A DNA stretch of 8,740 nt. Origin: Deltaproteobacteria bacterium. Lineage in GTDB: Bacteria; Bdellovibrionota_F; JAHFAK01. Shown here one piece after another: positions 6,010 to 8,740 of this stretch; the stretch's first letter is position 1; each line of letters opens with the position of its first letter. The notes below the pieces were generated by a model, which was not told where the DNA came from, did not search any database, and saw only the letters and a list, made by a program, of their open reading frames with translations. Position numbers and translations under genes: made by a program. The stretch is taken from assembly GCA_023250585.1 (NCBI GenBank), contig JAHFAK010000055.1, positions 1 through 8,740 on the forward strand, read 5' to 3'.

Positions 6010-7265
6010 AACCCTTTTAGTCGATTGATAACTTCTTTAGATCCTTTTAATTTGAGGCTAATCCCCTCTTCTTCATATTTTTCTTCAAGCACATGTGCAT
6101 TTGTTTTGATGTAGTTAATCAGCTTGAATTGATTATAGGGAATACGTATTTCATGGTATATGAGGGTACGATCTAAGGTTTCATAAATGAAGTCTTTAAG
6201 CTGGGAAATCCCTTCTCCTTTTGCTGCTGCAATTGCGATTGATTGAGGATAGGTACGCTTGAGTGAATGTAATAGAAGAGAGCTTTCGAGAACATCGATT
6301 TTATTGAATACATATATCATTGGCTTTTCGTGCGCATTAAGCTCTTTGAGAACTTCACTCGTAACCTGCATCTGTTCTTCATACGCGGGATTACTGACAT
6401 CAACTATTTCTAAAATAACATCAGCTGTAATAACTTCATCCAAAGTACTTTTAAAAGCCGCAATCAATTGATGCGGCAGTTTTCGAATAAATCCAACCGT
6501 ATCGGTTATAATGATTTTTGGTTTATTTGGATATTCAAGAACTCTGGCTTTTGCATCAAGAGTCGCAAAAAGCTTATCTGCAATAAGGGTATCTGCGCCG
6601 GTAAGGGCTTTGAGGACGGTTGATTTTCCTGCATTCGTATACCCAACAATGGCAACTTTATGAAACTCAAGACGCTTTTGACGTTGAATCTGTCGCTCAC
6701 TATCAATTGACTGTAGTTCTTTTTTTAAAAGAGCAATTTTGTCTTTTACAATTCTGCGATCGATTTCAATTTGCTTTTCTCCCACACCTCCGCGAAGGGC
6801 TGCGATTCCTCCTCTTTGACGTTCGAGGTGAGTCCAGAGTCGTTTCAGTCGAGGAAGAAGATAATGTAAATGGGCAATTTCAACTTGTGTTTTTGCAACT
6901 CGGCTTCGAGCGTTCTCTCTGAATATCTCAAGAATAACCTCGCTTCGATCAAGAACACGTCGCTCAAAAATTTTTTCGAGATTTTTACCTTGAGAGGGAG
7001 AAAGCTCATCATCGAATATTACATAATCAATTTCATGAGTAATCACTTCATTTCGAATTGTTTCAATATTGCCTTTTCCGATAAAAGTATCGGCATGAAT
7101 ATGTTCCAATTTTATAATTCGCGTTCTCGCAGCTTTAATTGAAAGTGTTTCGGCAAGGCGTGAAAGTTCGGCAAGATGATCTTCTACTTCTTCTTTTTTT
7201 CCTTTACCTATAATTGTTCCTACAAGATAGGCGGTAATCGCTTGAGTTGTTTGTACCTGGTGCAC
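6006..7265 (-). CDS. hflX: Ribosome-associated GTPase HflX
   Basis: GTPase that binds the 50S subunit and splits stalled or stressed ribosomes. It has 419 residues. The N-terminal HflX domain includes DTFIGKGNIETI (59-70) and the sequence VIFDDELSPSQGKNLEK (82-98). A helical linker follows, with the signature RGGIAALRGGVGEKQIEIDRR (151-171). The G domain carries G1 GYTNAGKST (208-216), a G2 threonine in FATLDA (T235), G3 DTVGF (255-259) and G4 NKID (321-324). A C-terminal domain (about 370-419) is present, so the protein looks complete. The start is a GTG six bases after the stop of the small upstream gene, with no clear Shine-Dalgarno, which suggests coupling. The stop TGA overlaps the JAMM gene. 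Its co-transcription with cysteine genes may be organisational and not functional. Confidence 0.96.
   Translation of the reverse strand: MHQVQTTQAITAYLVGTIIGKGKKEEVEDHLAELSRLAETLSIKAARTRIIKLEHIHADTFIGKGNIETIRNEVITHEIDYVIFDDELSPSQGKNLEKIFERRVLDRSEVILEIFRENARSRVAKTQVEIAHLHYLLPRLKRLWTHLERQRGGIAALRGGVGEKQIEIDRRIVKDKIALLKKELQSIDSERQIQRQKRLEFHKVAIVGYTNAGKSTVLKALTGADTLIADKLFATLDAKARVLEYPNKPKIIITDTVGFIRKLPHQLIAAFKSTLDEVITADVILEIVDVSNPAYEEQMQVTSEVLKELNAHEKPMIYVFNKIDVLESSLLLHSLKRTYPQSIAIAAAKGEGISQLKDFIYETLDRTLIYHEIRIPYNQFKLINYIKTNAHVLEEKYEEEGISLKLKGSKEVINRLKGL
6012..6018 (-). promoter_or_regulatory. Ribosome binding site inside the hflX end, for the JAMM gene
   Basis: Minus-strand AAAAGGG lies within the last codons of hflX, two bases before the first ATG (6009) and five before the second (6006). 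The spacing favours the second ATG, which would give a 148-residue protein in a TGATG stop-start overlap. Confidence 0.55.
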
Positions 7266-7271
7266 GTTGTA

Positions 7272-7622
7272 TTATTTAGATTCTCGAGAAGTTATTTTGT
7301 GTGCTTTTGTAGACGTTGAATTTCTTTTATGCGACGAAGCTTGCCTTTTTCCCGCCGTATTTGATTCAGACCCAATTAAATGAGCCACGCCGTCCAAAAT
7401 AATATCTTCTGCAAGTTTTCTCAGTGAATGAAGATCTTTCTCATATTTCTTTTTCAAGTTTTGAATTTCAGTTTCGTAATTTTTTGTGATGTCTTTGAAT
7501 CTTTTTTCAAGTACTTTTTTGGAAGGGAGAGGAATATTTTTGAGCTTTTTTTCAATTTTCCCCGTAACTACTCCTCGGAGTTTACTAAAAGCATTCATTA
7601 TTTCGTTTTGTTTGTCACTCAT
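7272..7622 (-). CDS. Small basic coiled-coil protein of unknown function
   Basis: I do not recognise this 116-residue protein. Residues about 35-75 (KKVLEKRF to RKLAED) have heptad-like spacing and are probably one long helix or coiled coil. Residues 88-116 form a lysine-, arginine- and serine-rich tail resembling histone-like or RNA-binding tails. No signal peptide or membrane segment is seen. The start is well supported by AGGAGG (plus 7627-7632) four bases or so before the ATG. The stop lies six bases before the hflX start, so the two are likely co-translated. Composition suggests nucleic-acid or ribosome contact, but that is inference from charge alone. Confidence 0.8.
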   Translation of the reverse strand: MSDKQNEIMNAFSKLRGVVTGKIEKKLKNIPLPSKKVLEKRFKDITKNYETEIQNLKKKYEKDLHSLRKLAEDIILDGVAHLIGSESNTAGKRQASSHKRNSTSTKAHKITSRESK

Positions 7623-7699
7623 GCTACCTCCTAAATTACATGTGTAGAAGTTAAATATCTAAAAATCTTTATGAGCTCTATATTAGATACCTGAAACTA

Positions 7700-8644
7700 T
7701 TAGTTTTGTAAAGGGAGAGCAAGTTTGAGGAATACAAGAGCCTCTTGAAAGTCAGACGGAAGTTCTGCTTTAAAAGTCTGATACTCATTACTTTGTGGAT
7801 GGCGAAAGCTTAGGGAATGAGCATGAAGAGCAACACGGTTAATATAAGAAGAAAGTTTGGAATATTCAATTTTGCCATATCCATACGTTGTATCACAAAT
7901 GATGGGCATGTGTTTGTAGTGAAGATGAACCCGAATTTGATGAGTTCTTCCGGTTGAAGGATTGACTTGGACCAAAAGAAAATTATTTGATCGTGAAAGA
8001 ATCTTCCATTTCGTTATGGCGGGCCTTCCCTTTTTTGTGAGGACTGCCATCTTCTTCCGATCAGATGTTGAGCGGCCAATGTTCGTATCAATACTTCCTT
8101 CATTTTCTTTTGGATTTCCATAACAGATAGCAAGGTACTCTTTCTGTACTTCGTGATTTTTAAATTGGCGACTGAGAAATTCATGGGCTTTGTCGTTTTT
8201 TGCAACAACAAGCACACCCGATGTCTCTTTGTCCAGGCGATGCACAATTCCTGGACGAATGATTCCTCCAATGCTTGATAAATCTTTAATATGAAAAAGA
8301 AGAGCATTTACCAATGTGCCATCATAATTCCCCGCGCCAGGATGAACGACTATACCTGCTTGTTTATTTATAACAACGATGTCTTTATCTTCATAAATGA
8401 TATCAAGTGGAAGATCTTGTGGTTCTGCTTCGAGTTTTTTTGGTTTGGGAAGAATAATCTCTATTGCGTCCCCAGGGCGTAATTTATAATGTGCTTTTAT
8501 CTGATTGTTATTTATGAGTATATGACCATTGAGAATTAATTGTTGAATTTGATTTCGTGAAATATTAAGTTCTGAGGCAATAAAGGAATCTATTCTTTTT
8601 TCGGCACAGGTATCTTCTACAATAATTTTTTTAGAAAAGAACAT
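7700..8644 (-). CDS. rluD: 23S rRNA pseudouridine synthase, RluD type
   Basis: Converts uridines to pseudouridine in rRNA; RluD of E. coli acts on helix 69 of 23S rRNA. It has 314 residues, normal for RluA-family enzymes. An N-terminal S4 RNA-binding domain (about 16-64: RIDSFIASEL, then ISRNQIQQLI) is followed by the catalytic domain. There HRLDKETSG (135-143) contains the catalytic aspartate D138, and GRTHQIRVHL appears further on. The order S4 plus RluA domain favours RluD or RluC over RluA, which lacks S4; the exact target site cannot be read from sequence. The ATG is seven bases after the stop of the PIN-domain gene, with only a weak Shine-Dalgarno. A 77-base gap follows before the next gene. 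Confidence 0.93.
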   Translation of the reverse strand: MFFSKKIIVEDTCAEKRIDSFIASELNISRNQIQQLILNGHILINNNQIKAHYKLRPGDAIEIILPKPKKLEAEPQDLPLDIIYEDKDIVVINKQAGIVVHPGAGNYDGTLVNALLFHIKDLSSIGGIIRPGIVHRLDKETSGVLVVAKNDKAHEFLSRQFKNHEVQKEYLAICYGNPKENEGSIDTNIGRSTSDRKKMAVLTKKGRPAITKWKILSRSNNFLLVQVNPSTGRTHQIRVHLHYKHMPIICDTTYGYGKIEYSKLSSYINRVALHAHSLSFRHPQSNEYQTFKAELPSDFQEALVFLKLALPLQN

Positions 8645-8651
8645 CTCGATT

Positions 8652-8740
8652 TTATATTATTTCTTTTTCAAATACATGAGGTTTGAGAATTTTAGCCGAT
8701 TTAAATTTCTTGAGTTCGAGTAAATCATTATCTCCTGTCA
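8652..8740 (-). CDS. C-terminal end of a PIN-domain protein (toxin-like), truncated by the window edge
   Basis: The minus strand from the window's right edge is open to a TAA at 8652-8654 and encodes the final 29 or so residues. They begin TGDNDLLELKKFKSAKIL and end in VFEKEII. The TGDxDLLxL-x(6)-KI pattern is typical of the last strand and acidic residue of PIN-domain nucleases of the VapC-like or COG1569 family, which are often the toxin of a toxin-antitoxin pair. The remaining part and any antitoxin would lie beyond 8740. The stop is seven bases before the rluD start, so the genes are probably in one transcript. The call rests on a short segment. Confidence 0.6.
   Translation of the reverse strand, partial: TGDNDLLELKKFKSAKILKPHVFEKEII

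Noticed and set aside
7656-7689. Short inverted repeat between rluD and the small basic protein gene
   Set aside because: Only seven AT-rich pairs around a 20-base loop, no GC stem and no clear T-run; too weak to call a terminator.
1-8740. tRNA, rRNA, CRISPR array or prophage genes
   Set aside because: No cloverleaf, spaced direct repeats or phage-type genes were seen; nearly all sequence is occupied by the listed coding regions.

Overview
This is an AT-rich bacterial chromosome segment. It has short intergenic gaps, several overlapping reading frames, and uses TAA, TAG and TGA as stops, so it follows the standard bacterial code. Its genes are translation and ribosome housekeeping genes plus one small sulfur-metabolism cluster. 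The style suggests a compact genome, possibly of a poorly cultured lineage such as Dependentiae or Patescibacteria. The sequence alone does not settle the taxonomy.

Layout from right to left, which is the direction of transcription for all but one gene. At the right edge is the C-terminal end of a PIN-domain protein (toxin-like). Next come an RluD-type 23S rRNA pseudouridine synthase, a small basic coiled-coil protein of unknown function, the ribosome-associated GTPase HflX, and a JAMM/MPN metallopeptidase whose start overlaps the hflX stop. A 52-bp REP-like hairpin follows. After it lie a three-domain protein (CysO/ThiS-like sulfur carrier, then rhodanese, then MoeB-type E1 adenylyltransferase) and a CysM-like PLP-dependent cysteine synthase whose start overlaps the fusion gene. 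One rightward gene, a two-helix membrane protein with a coiled-coil tail, meets the cysM gene tail to tail. To its left is a 316-bp divergent intergenic region holding a 131-bp palindromic element with perfect 45-bp arms. Beyond that is the rpmE, DUF1385, prfA cluster, with prfA cut at the window's left edge.

The main discovery is the sulfur cluster. The JAMM peptidase, CysO-like carrier and CysM-like synthase appear in the same transcriptional order as mec, cysO and cysM of Mycobacterium tuberculosis, which make cysteine from a protein-bound thiocarboxylate. Here the carrier is fused to the rhodanese and E1 that would activate and sulfurate it. Its C-terminal diglycine, in a PAVAGG context as in mycobacterial CysO, is therefore internal (residues 90-91). 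For the carrier to work in the known way, the fusion would have to be cut after G91, as ubiquitin precursors are. The neighbouring JAMM peptidase is the obvious candidate. The pathway is a well-supported inference from motifs; the self-processing step is a hypothesis.

The rest of the window is largely conventional. The two inverted-repeat elements, the two unrecognised small proteins and the truncated PIN gene are secondary points of interest.
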